In this document: in pieces, positions 49,692 to 59,122 of the stretch | Layout of the letters: the number at the start of each line of letters is the position of its first letter | Position numbering within the stretch: the stretch's first letter is position 1 | NCBI RefSeq assembly: GCF_007997305.1 | Contig: NZ_VORZ01000001.1 | Location: forward strand, 248,001-312,000 | DNA from: Psychrobacter frigidicola | GTDB taxonomy: Bacteria; Pseudomonadota; Gammaproteobacteria; Pseudomonadales; Moraxellaceae | DNA length: 64,000 nucleotides | Reading direction: 5' to 3' | Notes under the pieces: generated by a model | What the model was told of the DNA's origin: nothing | Databases searched by the model: none | What the model saw: the letters and a program-made list of their open reading frames with translations, nothing else | Program-made: the position numbers and the translations under genes

Positions 49692-51347
49692 ATGGATCAT
49701 GTGAAAGTTGGGCGCTTAGGACCCTTTCCACGCGTCAGTAAACCTGTTTTTTTATCTTCAGCCCTGTTAATTCTTGCCTTTATTATCTTTGGCGCTTTTT
49801 TTAATGAGTTGGCAAATGAAGTATTTGGTCAAGCAAAAGAGTTCCTTTCTGTGCGCTTTGGCTGGTTCTTTATTGTGGTGGTTAATTTAGCATTGGTCAT
49901 GAGTATTTACTTAATATTTAGTAGATACGGTGATATTCGATTGGGGCATCAGACAGAGAAACCGGAATACAAACTAATTTCTTGGATTGGTATGCTGTTC
50001 TCAGCCGGTATCGGTATTGGATTGCTCTATTGGGGTACTGCAGAGCCGCTACAACATTTTATGGCGCCACCACTCGGCGAGCCGGAAACCATTGCTTCTG
50101 CTAAGCAAGCAATGAATATTTCTTTCTTACATTATGGTCTGCACGTGTGGGCAATCTATGGCATGGTAGCCTTATCATTAGCCTATTTTCATTATCGCCG
50201 TGGTCTGCCGTTGGCTATTCGCTCGACCTTGTATCCTCTGATTGGTAAAAAAATCTACGGTCCATGGGGTCACATGGTTGATACTTTGGCTGTATTTGGT
50301 ACGATGTTTGGGGTGGTCACCACGTTAGGTCTTGGGGTATTACAGATTAATTCTGGCCTCGAAACCTTATTTGGTATTCCGAACACCATTACCGTACAAA
50401 TTATTTTGATTGTCTTTATTACCATGCTGGCAGGTCTTTCATTATTTTTGGGATTGGATAAAGGTATCAAGCGTTTAAGCGATATCAATATTTTCCTCAC
50501 CTTTATACTGTTAAGCTTTGTGATTATCTTGGGCCCAACGCAGTTTATTTTTAATAGCTTTGTTGAAAATATCGGTAATTATTTACATCAGGTTATTCCA
50601 TTAGGTCTTTGGACTGAATCTTATGCTGGTGTGGACAAATGGCAGTCGTCATGGACGATTTTCTATTGGGCATGGTGGATTAGCTGGTCGCCATTCGTTG
50701 GGGTGTTTGTCGCTCGTATTTCTCGTGGTCGTACTATTCGCGAGTTTATATTAGGTGTATTATTAATTCCTATTACTATTTTATTTTTATGGTTTACAGC
50801 CTTTGGTGGTTCAGCAGTACATCTGGAGTTACTAGCGGCTGCTGACCCTAATTTGGCTAGCCCAGGTCTTATTGAGGCGGTGCAGGCTGATTATGGTAGT
50901 GCTATCTTTAAGTTAATGGAGCTATATCCGCTAACTCAGCCCGTAACGCTATTAATTATTGTGATGATTGTGCTTTGGTTTGTGACCTCATCAGATTCGG
51001 CTAGCTTTGTGATTGATATGCTAACCTCAGGTGGTGATGCCAACCCACCAAAGATTCAGCGTCTATTTTGGGCAGGTACTGAAGGTGTTATTGCGGCGGT
51101 ATTGTTGGCAGCAGGGGGCTTAGGGGCGTTGCAAGCGGCATCCATTGTCTCAGGCTTCCCATTTGCTATTGTGATAGTCGTGATGCTGTATTCACTACTG
51201 CGCGGCCTAAGTCGAGATCGCTTGATTCTATATCGCAATCAGCAATGGTTTATCACTGAGGAATCAGCAGAGCATAACTCCGCTAATGAGTTCGTCGATG
51301 AGCATCTGTTAACAGGGCCGCCTAAAATTAAAGACCCTAGTGAATAG
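49692..51347 (+). CDS. BCCT-family osmolyte transporter (second of two)
   Basis: 551 residues from the ATG at 49692; the frame opens 4 codons earlier at a TTG. By eye roughly two thirds or more identical to its upstream neighbour, with the same N-terminus (VKVGRLGPFPRVSKP), TM3 and TM8 motifs, and nearly the same C-terminus (NSANEFVDEHLLTGPPKI). Differences are concentrated in the first helices and external loops, which suggests a different substrate or affinity. The ribosome-binding site is weak. A strong terminator follows. Confidence 0.9.
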   Translation: MDHVKVGRLGPFPRVSKPVFLSSALLILAFIIFGAFFNELANEVFGQAKEFLSVRFGWFFIVVVNLALVMSIYLIFSRYGDIRLGHQTEKPEYKLISWIGMLFSAGIGIGLLYWGTAEPLQHFMAPPLGEPETIASAKQAMNISFLHYGLHVWAIYGMVALSLAYFHYRRGLPLAIRSTLYPLIGKKIYGPWGHMVDTLAVFGTMFGVVTTLGLGVLQINSGLETLFGIPNTITVQIILIVFITMLAGLSLFLGLDKGIKRLSDINIFLTFILLSFVIILGPTQFIFNSFVENIGNYLHQVIPLGLWTESYAGVDKWQSSWTIFYWAWWISWSPFVGVFVARISRGRTIREFILGVLLIPITILFLWFTAFGGSAVHLELLAAADPNLASPGLIEAVQADYGSAIFKLMELYPLTQPVTLLIIVMIVLWFVTSSDSASFVIDMLTSGGDANPPKIQRLFWAGTEGVIAAVLLAAGGLGALQAASIVSGFPFAIVIVVMLYSLLRGLSRDRLILYRNQQWFITEESAEHNSANEFVDEHLLTGPPKIKDPSE

Positions 51348-51376
51348 ATAATCAATAAATTTTCAATAATAAAAAG

Positions 51377-51399
51377 ACCCCAGCTTATTAGGCTGGGGT
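51377..51399 (+). terminator. Terminator after the second BCCT gene
   Basis: Perfect 8-bp GC-rich stem (ACCCCAGC with GCTGGGGT), 7-nt loop, then a T5 run. Confidence 0.88.
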
Positions 51400-51482
51400 T
51401 TTTGTGTGAGGTTGTATATCTCATTTATTTGTCGTCAACCAAATATTATTAAGGAAATAGTGTTCTGACATGAGAATATCGG

Positions 51483-51824
51483 TCATATACATTGCCCTTT
51501 CACATAACCTACCGCCGATGTGGTGCCGCATGCAGAGCACGCATTGCCTGCAGTTCGGTAGCTGATAGTTGCCCCATTGTTCACGGTAACGCAGACCGGA
51601 TCATATTGTGCAGTACACATGGTTTGTTCAGGATTATAAGGCGGACATCTGGTAAAATTTTTATCGCTAGAGGTTTGCTGATTAGTAGTGGGTGTATGAA
51701 TAGGAGTGGTATCGGGTGCATTAATGCTTGGCATATTACTACAGCCGGTTAGAGTGATCGCAAGCGACAATCCTAGTAATGAAAAGCTCGACCGCCACAA
51801 GGTTGAATAGTTTTTAGTAAACAT
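51483..51824 (-). CDS. Small lipoprotein with Kazal-like cysteine motif
   Basis: 113 residues. Signal peptide with lipobox LTGC (Cys at about residue 28), then a Pro/Thr-rich spacer and a C-terminal cysteine-rich part: MCTAQYDPVCVTV, then NACSACGTT and a terminal Cys-Ile. The Cys-x-x-x-x-Asp-Pro-Val-Cys pattern resembles Kazal-type inhibitor modules found in many bacterial lipoproteins, but inhibitory activity is not shown. GGA precedes the ATG. It is a single gene. Confidence 0.75.
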   Translation of the reverse strand: MFTKNYSTLWRSSFSLLGLSLAITLTGCSNMPSINAPDTTPIHTPTTNQQTSSDKNFTRCPPYNPEQTMCTAQYDPVCVTVNNGATISYRTAGNACSACGTTSAVGYVKGQCI

Positions 51825-51948
51825 AAGATATCCTTATTTATCAAAGTCATAACGTCCTGTTAGAAGCAGAGGTAAACTCTAATCATACCGCATTGGTGAG
51901 ATTATAAAAGACTACACCGTACGATAGTTATCTTATTGGCACAATAAA

Positions 51949-51980
51949 AACCCCCAGTCCAATAATAGACTAGGGGTTTT
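51949..51980. terminator. Terminator of the DUF3144 gene
   Basis: 12-position stem (AAACCCCCAGTC with GACTAGGGGTTT, one mismatch), 8-nt loop. On the minus strand a T5 run follows, fitting the DUF3144 gene; it may also block leftward reading from the other side. Confidence 0.75.
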
Positions 51981-52035
51981 GCTTTTTAACAGAGTAAATA
52001 CGCTCTAAAGACGCTATTTAAATAAAAAGTAACGG

Positions 52036-52410
52036 TTATTGAGCAGGTTTGTCATCTTTATTTAGTTGTACGTATTGATCAAAATTCTGCGCATAGTCCG
52101 TTAAGTTGTCACTGAGCATTTGGCGGTATTGCTTCACATAAAATTCAACGATATCGTCTTTTTCTTTAGCGAAGTCGTCTCCTTTTACAAAACCAATTGA
52201 GGCGACAGAGGCACTATAGCGGGCGGCAGCATACAGTAAAGAGGCACCGACTTGGCCTGAATGCGCATCAGAACCCAACTGGCTATTAGCCATCCCAATA
52301 ATAGCATCGGCGCGTTGATAAAAGCCTTGCATTTCAGGGGTAATCTCAACGTTTGCTTCAACAGCTGCATTGTTTTTGTCATTAAGGCTTGCAAGGTTAT
52401 CTTCAGACAT
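52036..52410 (-). CDS. DUF3144 family protein
   Basis: 124 residues, acidic, no signal or membrane helix. The central part (FYQRADAIIGMANSQLG, then GASLLYAAARYSASV) fits the DUF3144 family, whose function is unknown. AGGA precedes the ATG and a terminator follows. It is mostly helical and probably a cytoplasmic homomer. Neighbours give no clue. Confidence 0.8.
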   Translation of the reverse strand: MSEDNLASLNDKNNAAVEANVEITPEMQGFYQRADAIIGMANSQLGSDAHSGQVGASLLYAAARYSASVASIGFVKGDDFAKEKDDIVEFYVKQYRQMLSDNLTDYAQNFDQYVQLNKDDKPAQ

Positions 52411-52588
52411 AAGCTATTCCTATTAAGGGTAAGGGTAAGGTAGGTGGATTTATAAAGTGGTTTGTTAAAACTAAGTATCACAACTATGTATCACAATCAT
52501 GTATTGAAATATTGTATTGAAGTAATAGTAACGCTTAAAGGTAGAAACACTAATATAAAAGTGTAACTTAGATATATGAACAATAAAT

Positions 52589-52638
52589 AAAAGCCGGACT
52601 TCTATTTAAGCATTATGCTGCTATGAAGTGCGGCTTTT
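52589..52638 (-). terminator. Terminator of metK
   Basis: AAAAGCCGGACTTC and GAAGTGCGGCTTTT pair at 13 of 14 positions with a 22-nt loop; on the minus strand a T-rich stretch follows. Confidence 0.75.
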
Positions 52639-52689
52639 ATTTGTTGCTCACTAGCGTTTATAGCTATTCATTATAATAGCTAATTTTAG

Positions 52690-53856
52690 TTACAGACCAG
52701 CGTCCGCTTTTAGGATTTCTGCTTTATCTGTTTTTTCCCACGTAAAAGCAGTGTCAGAGCCTGGACGACCAAAATGTCCAAAGCTGGCAGTTTGTTGATA
52801 CATGGGCTGTAATAGATTAAGCATGCGGGTAAGTCCATAAGGGCGCAGATCAAAATGCTTACGAATCAGGCGAATAATTTCTTCGTGGCTAATTTTGCTG
52901 GTACCAAAAGTATTGACCGAAATTGAGGTCGGTTCAGCCACACCAATGGCATAGCTGATTTGGACTTCACAACGATCCGCAATACCTGCCGCGACAAGGT
53001 TCTTGGCAACATAACGTACGGCGTAAGCGGCGCTACGGTCAACTTTAGAAGGATCCTTACCACTGAATGCACCGCCGCCATGACGTGCCATACCGCCATA
53101 AGTATCCACGATAATTTTACGACCAGTAAGTCCGGCGTCTCCTACAGGGCCGCCAATGACAAACTTACCCGTTGGATTAATATGGTAGCGCGTTCCAGCA
53201 TGTAATAATTCGGCTGGCAAAACATGCTTGATGATAGTTTCCATTACCGCTTCTTGTAAATCGGCTTGCGAGATACTAGGATCATGTTGCGTAGATAATA
53301 CGACGGCATCGATAGCAGTTGGGCGGTTGCCGTCATATTTAAGGGTAACTTGGGCTTTAGCGTCGGGACGTAACCACGGCAGCTCACCAGCACGGCGCAG
53401 TTGCGATTGACGCTCCATTAAGCGGTGCGCATATTCAATTGGCGCTGGCATGAGAACGTCGGTTTCATTACTGGCATAACCAAACATGAGGCCTTGGTCA
53501 CCAGCACCTTGCTCTTCAGGGTCAGCACGGTCCACACCTTGGGCAATTTCAGGAGATTGCTTACCCAGCATATTGATGACGGCGCAAGTCTCGCCATCAA
53601 AGCCTAAGTCTGAATGGTGGTAGCCAATGCCATTGACCGTATCACGGACAATGCGTTCAAAGTCGATGTTGGCGGTGGTTGTAATTTCACCGGCTAATAC
53701 TACGGCACCTGTTTTGACTAAAGTTTCGCAGGCAACACGTGCGTTCAAGTCTTCACGTAAAATAGCATCGAGAATGGCATCTGAGATTTGATCAGCCATT
53801 TTATCAGGATGGCCTTCGCTTACGGATTCTGAGGTAAATAAACTGTATTCACGCAT
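52690..53856 (-). CDS. metK: S-adenosylmethionine synthetase
   Basis: Makes SAM from methionine and ATP. From the ATG at 53856 the protein is 388 residues. Signature segments are [32 protein letters not shown] and the P-loop-like [19 protein letters not shown]. The frame opens 8 codons upstream at a TTG, but homology fixes MREYSLF as the start. No Shine–Dalgarno is visible before it. SAM is used by queA, trmO and others in this window. A terminator follows. Confidence 0.97.
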   Translation of the reverse strand: MREYSLFTSESVSEGHPDKMADQISDAILDAILREDLNARVACETLVKTGAVVLAGEITTTANIDFERIVRDTVNGIGYHHSDLGFDGETCAVINMLGKQSPEIAQGVDRADPEEQGAGDQGLMFGYASNETDVLMPAPIEYAHRLMERQSQLRRAGELPWLRPDAKAQVTLKYDGNRPTAIDAVVLSTQHDPSISQADLQEAVMETIIKHVLPAELLHAGTRYHINPTGKFVIGGPVGDAGLTGRKIIVDTYGGMARHGGGAFSGKDPSKVDRSAAYAVRYVAKNLVAAGIADRCEVQISYAIGVAEPTSISVNTFGTSKISHEEIIRLIRKHFDLRPYGLTRMLNLLQPMYQQTASFGHFGRPGSDTAFTWEKTDKAEILKADAGL

Positions 53857-54251
53857 AATGGGGTCGCTTAATTGAATCAATAAAAGTAGGAAAAAGCATA
53901 ACGTCTGAGCGCCGCTTTAATTAATATCGGCCGTGCAATTATTTACGCGGCAGGTAATTGGTATTGTTTAATTTGTTTACTGTTCTGCATAATTAGAAGC
54001 TAATAAGTATATTGTTAAGTTTCTGTGGTTTTAACGCAGGGCAATCGTGATAAAACTAACGCTCAGCTACCGTTATTTATACGGTTATCACCTTATCAAT
54101 ATCGTATTTATGGCTAAGACATCTTAACGTAAAATAGCCTTATTCTACCTTGAAAAGTCGCAAAACTCTAGTGAGCAGGGCTTAAGCTATTATAAGTAAT
54201 ACTCAATAAGGTGTTTGTTATAGTCAAACTTAACCAATAATTCGCTAGTAA
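53857..54251. other. Intergenic upstream of metK
   Basis: 395 bp between nth and metK, both on the minus strand. It should hold the metK promoter and leader. I looked for a SAM-riboswitch-like fold and found no convincing one. No gene or repeat was seen. Confidence 0.3.
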
Positions 54252-54947
54252 TTATATTGCTACAAAGGCGGCTTTGTCCTTGAACATACACTCGTTATAC
54301 ACCGGACATGCGCCGCATTTGGGCGTGCGCGCCTGACAAGTATAGCGACCATGCAAAATTAAATAATGGTGAGCATCCAGCATAAACTCCTCTGGAATAC
54401 GCTCTACCAGTTTTTGCTCAACAATTAATACGTTTTTGCCCGTTGCCAGTCCTGTACGATTGCCTACTCGAAAGATATGAGTATCAACTGCCATAGTGGG
54501 TTGCCCAAAGGCTGTATTTAATACCACATTAGCCGTCTTACGGCCAACACCCGCTAGCGACTCTAAGTCTTGACGGTTATCAGGGACAGTACTGTCAAAG
54601 TTATCGATTAAAGCTTGGCAAGTTTTGATAACATTTTTAGCTTTAGCATTATATAGGCCAATATTTTTAATATACGCTTTAAGTGCTTCCTCACCTAATG
54701 CCAAAATGGACTCAGGCGTATTGGCAACTGGATATAGCTGCTTAGTGGCAATATTAACGCTGATATCGGTTGCTTGGGCTGAAAGTATCACGGCAATGAG
54801 CAATTCAAAGTTACTTTTATAATGCAGCTCAGTAACTGGCTCATCAATCGTGGCCGCTAGCTTTTCAAAAAAGGGGTGTACATCACGATTGGGCATGCGC
54901 CGTGATGGTGGGGTATCGGCAGTTTTATGTTTGACAGTTTTACTCAT
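54252..54947 (-). CDS. nth: Endonuclease III
   Basis: DNA glycosylase/AP lyase for oxidised pyrimidines. From the ATG at 54947 it is 231 residues. The helix-hairpin-helix LAGVGRKTANVVLN contains the catalytic Lys137, and Asp155 lies in VDTHIFRVGNRTGL. Four cysteines (204, 211, 214, 220) form the 4Fe-4S loop. The frame runs back to 55118, overlapping the upstream gene, but that part has no homology. The rnfB-like gene ends 136 bp upstream on the same strand, as in E. coli where rnf genes precede nth. Confidence 0.94.
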   Translation of the reverse strand: MSKTVKHKTADTPPSRRMPNRDVHPFFEKLAATIDEPVTELHYKSNFELLIAVILSAQATDISVNIATKQLYPVANTPESILALGEEALKAYIKNIGLYNAKAKNVIKTCQALIDNFDSTVPDNRQDLESLAGVGRKTANVVLNTAFGQPTMAVDTHIFRVGNRTGLATGKNVLIVEQKLVERIPEEFMLDAHHYLILHGRYTCQARTPKCGACPVYNECMFKDKAAFVAI

Positions 54948-55083
54948 GGCATTTTGGCTATCGTTGTTAGCTAAATTTTTAAGTTGTTTTTGTTTTAAGT
55001 CAGCATGTTTTAAAAAGTTGTAGGTCGTTAAAAATAGAAGAGAGTCGTTTATAACACTATGTTTTTTCCAAGCTAATTCAACT

Positions 55084-55971
55084 TTATAGTTGCGCAAGTT
55101 CTGCTTGCAGCGTCTCAAGTTCCGCTTGTTTTACTGAATTTTCACGTACGCTTAGCTGTTTCTCTAATCTCTTAATTTTACTACGCAGTTTCGCTGCAGC
55201 GATGGTATCTTTTGCTTGTTGCTCAGAGATGTCGAGCATTTGGCTGGTGGCGTTATTCAATTTGGCCTCGACCATACTGACTACCGGCTTTGCATTGCTG
55301 CTGTCTGCAAGCTGCTCAGTAACGCGTTTGAGGTGAGTATGATAACGCTGACGCAGATCGTCTTGTTCTTGCTCGCGCTCAGATATTGTTAGCTCGCGCT
55401 CAATAATGACTAAGTCGATACAGTCAACTGGGCAGGGCGCTATACATAGCTCACAGCCCGTACACAAATCGGTAAAAATAGTGTGCATATGTTTACCGGT
55501 GCCAACAATCGCATCGACTGGACAAGCAGGAATACATTTGGTGCAGCCAATACAATCATCTTCACGGATAATTGCACGGACTTCTTGAGGGCGCTGCGAG
55601 GTGTTGTCTATTGACCATTTTGAAGGAGCAGCAATGAGGCGCTCTTTATCATGACTGATACTGTCACTCAAATTAACTAAGGCATTCGGAGCAATAATCT
55701 GCGCAATGGCATCTGTCACAGGCTGTCCACCGGGCACACATTTATTATAAGGTTCACCATCCATAACGATAGCTGCAGCGTAAGGCAAGCAACCGTCTGG
55801 ATGATCACAAAGACCACATTGGGTTTGCGGCAGACACGCATCAATGCGCGCAATTTGTTGCTGTACGTCAATAGGTAAGGTGTCAAGCGCTAACGTATCA
55901 AATAATATTGGCAGATTAGTTAAACGAGCATGTGTAGTGGCGCGTGCGGTGGTATGTACAGTACTGGGCAT
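55084..55971 (-). CDS. RnfB-like iron–sulfur protein
   Basis: From the ATG at 55971, 295 residues with no membrane anchor. It has a Fe-S domain (LPQTQCGLCDHPDGCLPYA, Cys 52/55/61) and a double 4Fe-4S ferredoxin part (CIGCTKCIPACPVDAI and CTGCELCIAPCPVDCI, residues 140–184), then a long charged coiled coil to the end. RnfB normally works in the membrane complex RnfABCDGE, but no other rnf gene is here. An upstream Met at 56025 lies just after a TATAAT on the minus strand, so 55971 is preferred. Confidence 0.85.
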   Translation of the reverse strand: MPSTVHTTARATTHARLTNLPILFDTLALDTLPIDVQQQIARIDACLPQTQCGLCDHPDGCLPYAAAIVMDGEPYNKCVPGGQPVTDAIAQIIAPNALVNLSDSISHDKERLIAAPSKWSIDNTSQRPQEVRAIIREDDCIGCTKCIPACPVDAIVGTGKHMHTIFTDLCTGCELCIAPCPVDCIDLVIIERELTISEREQEQDDLRQRYHTHLKRVTEQLADSSNAKPVVSMVEAKLNNATSQMLDISEQQAKDTIAAAKLRSKIKRLEKQLSVRENSVKQAELETLQAELAQL

Positions 55972-56085
55972 GTAATTACTGGCCTTAACATCAGTCAAAA
56001 TAGGCTGGTATAAAAAAGTGAACATATCAAGTGTTCATTATAATAGCAACAAACATTAATAAAAGTTAAACGTTATAACGAATGC

Positions 56086-57138
56086 CTAAAGACAAACGCC
56101 TTGCTCATGCAAAATCTGGGCGATTAAATCATAAGCAATACTGCCCTTAAATGGTATCTTTGGCAAGTTTGAGATATCAAAAAATTCAGCATGCGATAGC
56201 TCATCTTTTTGTACCAAAATATCTCCGCCCGCATAAGTTGCCCGGAAGCCTAGCATTAAGTTAGAGGGAAATGGCCACGGCTGGCTACTCACATAGCGAA
56301 TATCGGTTAAGCTAATGCTAACCTCTTCAGCTACTTCCCGTACCACAGCATGCTCCAAGCTTTCACCAACTTCCACAAAGCCTGCAATCAGCCCATATTG
56401 TAGAGGCGCGCTTTGTGTGCCATAACGATGATGATGCGCCAGTAAAATCTGCATCTCACCTGTTAAAGGATTGGGTCGAGTAATAGCAGTGATAACACAC
56501 GGCTGCACGCGTGGATACTGGCGCAGGCGACATACTGCGCAGACCATCGAGCGCTCAGCAAATTGAGCACTGCTGACCGGCGCACTACAGCGGCTACAGA
56601 ACTGCGTATCAGCTTGCCAGCGTAGCAGTTGTATCGCTTGGCTCAGTTGCGCGGCTAAGGCAACGGGCAAGTGGGTTATTAACTGACGGTATGAAATAAA
56701 TACCGCACTGTCTACATTAGCTGAACTGTCTAAATTTGTTGTTATCTTAGGAAGGGCAATATTATTATTGATAGCATAATTATGAGTAATTGCCCTAGTG
56801 GCAGGTGCTGTTTTATTCTTTAGGGTATTCTCTAACGTACTTTCTAAAGTGTTTTCAGCAGTTTCTAAATCTTTGTCTGAGCAGTCGCTGGGTCCTAGAC
56901 TCTCAGCAAGTTCGACACAGCCAAGCTGATAGGCATTAATAACATCAATACTATCGGCAGCAACATTAGGAGCAGTGCTATGCGTGCTCTCAACGCTTAT
57001 ATTAGGAATATTCGTAGAAGTGAATTTTGGGGTGGCAGAAACGCTTGGCTGCGGTAACTTAACTTGTATTGGCCACCAACCATCAGGGGTATGGCAACAT
57101 AAGACAGTTTCGGTATCAAATACAAAAGCAGTAGTCAT
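56086..57138 (-). CDS. nudC: NAD+ diphosphatase (NudC-type Nudix hydrolase)
   Basis: Cleaves NADH/NAD+ and removes NAD caps from RNA. The zinc site has four Cys (CSRCSAPVSS and CAVCRL), the Nudix box reads GFVEVGESLEHAVVREVAEE, and the NudC-specific SQPWPFPSNLMLGF follows. From ATG 57138 it is 350 residues, against about 260 in E. coli; the extra length is a poorly conserved N-terminal and Asn/Thr-rich middle part. The frame opens at a TTG 4 codons earlier. Confidence 0.93.
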   Translation of the reverse strand: MTTAFVFDTETVLCCHTPDGWWPIQVKLPQPSVSATPKFTSTNIPNISVESTHSTAPNVAADSIDVINAYQLGCVELAESLGPSDCSDKDLETAENTLESTLENTLKNKTAPATRAITHNYAINNNIALPKITTNLDSSANVDSAVFISYRQLITHLPVALAAQLSQAIQLLRWQADTQFCSRCSAPVSSAQFAERSMVCAVCRLRQYPRVQPCVITAITRPNPLTGEMQILLAHHHRYGTQSAPLQYGLIAGFVEVGESLEHAVVREVAEEVSISLTDIRYVSSQPWPFPSNLMLGFRATYAGGDILVQKDELSHAEFFDISNLPKIPFKGSIAYDLIAQILHEQGVCL

Positions 57139-57240
57139 AACACAATCCAAAGCAGGCAGCAGCGTGCATGCTTACTGTCTATAAGTTTAATTAGGTGAGC
57201 GTTATCAATGATTCATTTGAACGCAATTTGGATGGTAATT

Positions 57241-57284
57241 ATCATTTAAACAACTATCCATTAATAAAGAGTTGTTTAAATGAT
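57241..57284. repeat. 15-bp perfect inverted repeat after the fimL-like gene
   Basis: ATCATTTAAACAACT (57241–57255) and its exact reverse complement (57270–57284) enclose a 14-nt loop. It begins 12 bp past the FimL-like stop. It is AT-rich and has no T-run, so it is a weak terminator at best. Confidence 0.7.
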
Positions 57285-57295
57285 TTTATTAAATA

Positions 57296-58978
57296 TTAAG
57301 CGGCTAATAATTGGCTTAAACTTTGCTGAGCAAGGTCTAGTGTACGCTTACTTACTGGACGATTGTGCTCAAAGCCATTCAAGCGATAGTCTACTGACAT
57401 CATAATATCAGCCATATGGGCGAGAATTTGCTCGTCAATAGGATAATCTACAGTCAAGCGCTGCTCTAGATAATTGGCCAATTGGCTTAACATGCTGGCC
57501 GAGATGGTCATTTGTAAGAAACGTACTGCACCGGAAACTTGGCGCATCATCTCTGGAATGTTTTGAATGTTGAGCACATCGCGATTGGCATCGGCTAAAT
57601 AGTCGTTTAGCGCCTGTTCAGCACTGGCAATAGTGGTACGACTTTCTTGAATCAAAGTATCATAAGCCGTATCGAGCTGATGTAAAGAAATATCTTTATT
57701 ATTCAGCGGTAGTTTTACAATCCCTGGTGTATGCATTTTTGCCATAGCGATGGTCGCATTTTCCGCACTCATCAACGCGAGTAGTAGATGGTCAAAGTCA
57801 TTTGGAGTCGGGGTTTGCCATTTTGCTACCGCTTCTCCTGCAGTATGCAGCGCCGTGGCTGCTGTACTTAATCCTAGTAAGCGTAGGGTTGAGCTCAGCT
57901 CGACCAGCTCATCGGCTATTTGCGAAGTTTGTAGGGCTAATGGATTCAGCGAACCGCCACGTGCGTAACTGTCAACTTTTTCTTTGATCGTGTAGATTTG
58001 AGCTTGAATTAAGTCATTTAACGTGTCTGTCACCTGACGGTTAGGGCCGAATAAAAAACGCTTCAGCTGTTCACGCTGCGGTCCATCTAATCGGTTAACA
58101 GCATATTGCGCGCGGATACTATGCGCTTGTTGCCCATCACGCTGACAGGCCAAACTAACCAATTCGGCAAATTTGGCGTCCATTATAGGTAAGTAATTAT
58201 GAAACTGCTGCTCTAAATAAACCAGCGTATGTTTTTGGCTGAGACTTAACGGTAAAATCGCCTCAATATCGGTAACTGCTGCTGAAGCTGCTTGCCAAAA
58301 TAATCTGCTAGAGTGAGCAGCAATCAGTTCACATGCAGCGCTCATAGCAACCAATTTCTGCTTATCCTCAGCAGAGATTGCCCCATTTTTATGCGTGAGC
58401 GCTACTGAAAAACCACTGCGAAAGGCATTGGTCATTAGCTTGGTATCAAGGTTCAACTCGCTTAATGGCTGAAAGTTTTGCTCAGGGTTGGCGATAATGA
58501 CGCTACCCGTACCAAAGTCAGCAAAATAGTCCTCGGCAATATTCGTCTGCGACCCGTACCGATTTAATTTATTAATAATCGGTAGCAGTAACGTCGGCTC
58601 GACTGTTTCAGTCAACAGTACAAACTCAATATAGCGGTCAAGGGTCATGATCGCCTCCGACAAGTCCATAATCAGCGCCGTATTATTATTATCGCCGCTG
58701 TTATAGAGCTGTTGTAAGCCATGTACAATAGCAGAACTTAACACTTGCCCGCCACCAAGAGAGATGAGCTCAAAGATACGAGACAATTGGGTTAAGACAC
58801 CAATAGAGTCTAATAATAATGGCGCTTGTTCTTTATCATCATTAAATTCGCTTAAGTGCGTCTCTGTATCTTTTAGGGTGACTATAATTTCATCATGTAA
58901 TAAATGTAATGAGGGCAAGTCGAAGTTAGTGATACTCAAAGTAGGGGTGGTTAACGTGACTTGTTCAGACTGGCTCAT
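57296..58978 (-). CDS. FimL-like pilus and polarity regulator
   Basis: 560 residues, almost all helical, with no signal peptide. It resembles the N-terminal part of the pilus sensor kinase ChpA and especially Pseudomonas FimL: FELISLGGGQVLSSAIVHGLQQLY near residues 68–91, with helical bundles lacking the phospho-accepting His of real Hpt domains. FimL binds the FimV C-terminal domain and PilG to control cAMP and twitching. Its presence with a FimV pair in this window supports a shared pathway, which is inference. The DnaQ gene lies upstream on the same strand. Confidence 0.75.
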   Translation of the reverse strand: MSQSEQVTLTTPTLSITNFDLPSLHLLHDEIIVTLKDTETHLSEFNDDKEQAPLLLDSIGVLTQLSRIFELISLGGGQVLSSAIVHGLQQLYNSGDNNNTALIMDLSEAIMTLDRYIEFVLLTETVEPTLLLPIINKLNRYGSQTNIAEDYFADFGTGSVIIANPEQNFQPLSELNLDTKLMTNAFRSGFSVALTHKNGAISAEDKQKLVAMSAACELIAAHSSRLFWQAASAAVTDIEAILPLSLSQKHTLVYLEQQFHNYLPIMDAKFAELVSLACQRDGQQAHSIRAQYAVNRLDGPQREQLKRFLFGPNRQVTDTLNDLIQAQIYTIKEKVDSYARGGSLNPLALQTSQIADELVELSSTLRLLGLSTAATALHTAGEAVAKWQTPTPNDFDHLLLALMSAENATIAMAKMHTPGIVKLPLNNKDISLHQLDTAYDTLIQESRTTIASAEQALNDYLADANRDVLNIQNIPEMMRQVSGAVRFLQMTISASMLSQLANYLEQRLTVDYPIDEQILAHMADIMMSVDYRLNGFEHNRPVSKRTLDLAQQSLSQLLAA

Positions 58979-59122
58979 AATAATTTATCCATAATATGCT
59001 GATAATATAAGTTATTTATAATCATAAAGGCGGAGTTTATACCACCGTTTTTTATAAGAAACACATTCAAATTAAGTTTATATTTTTTAATGAAATTTGT
59101 AATACTTATCAGTCCCTGACTT

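Noticed and set aside
47829..51347. BCCT pair as a transposon-borne duplication
   Set aside because: No inverted or direct repeats, transposase or target duplication flank the pair; simple tandem duplication with divergence explains it.
53857..54251. SAM riboswitch before metK
   Set aside because: No convincing conserved fold or terminator/anti-terminator pair could be read; such elements are not expected before metK in gammaproteobacteria.
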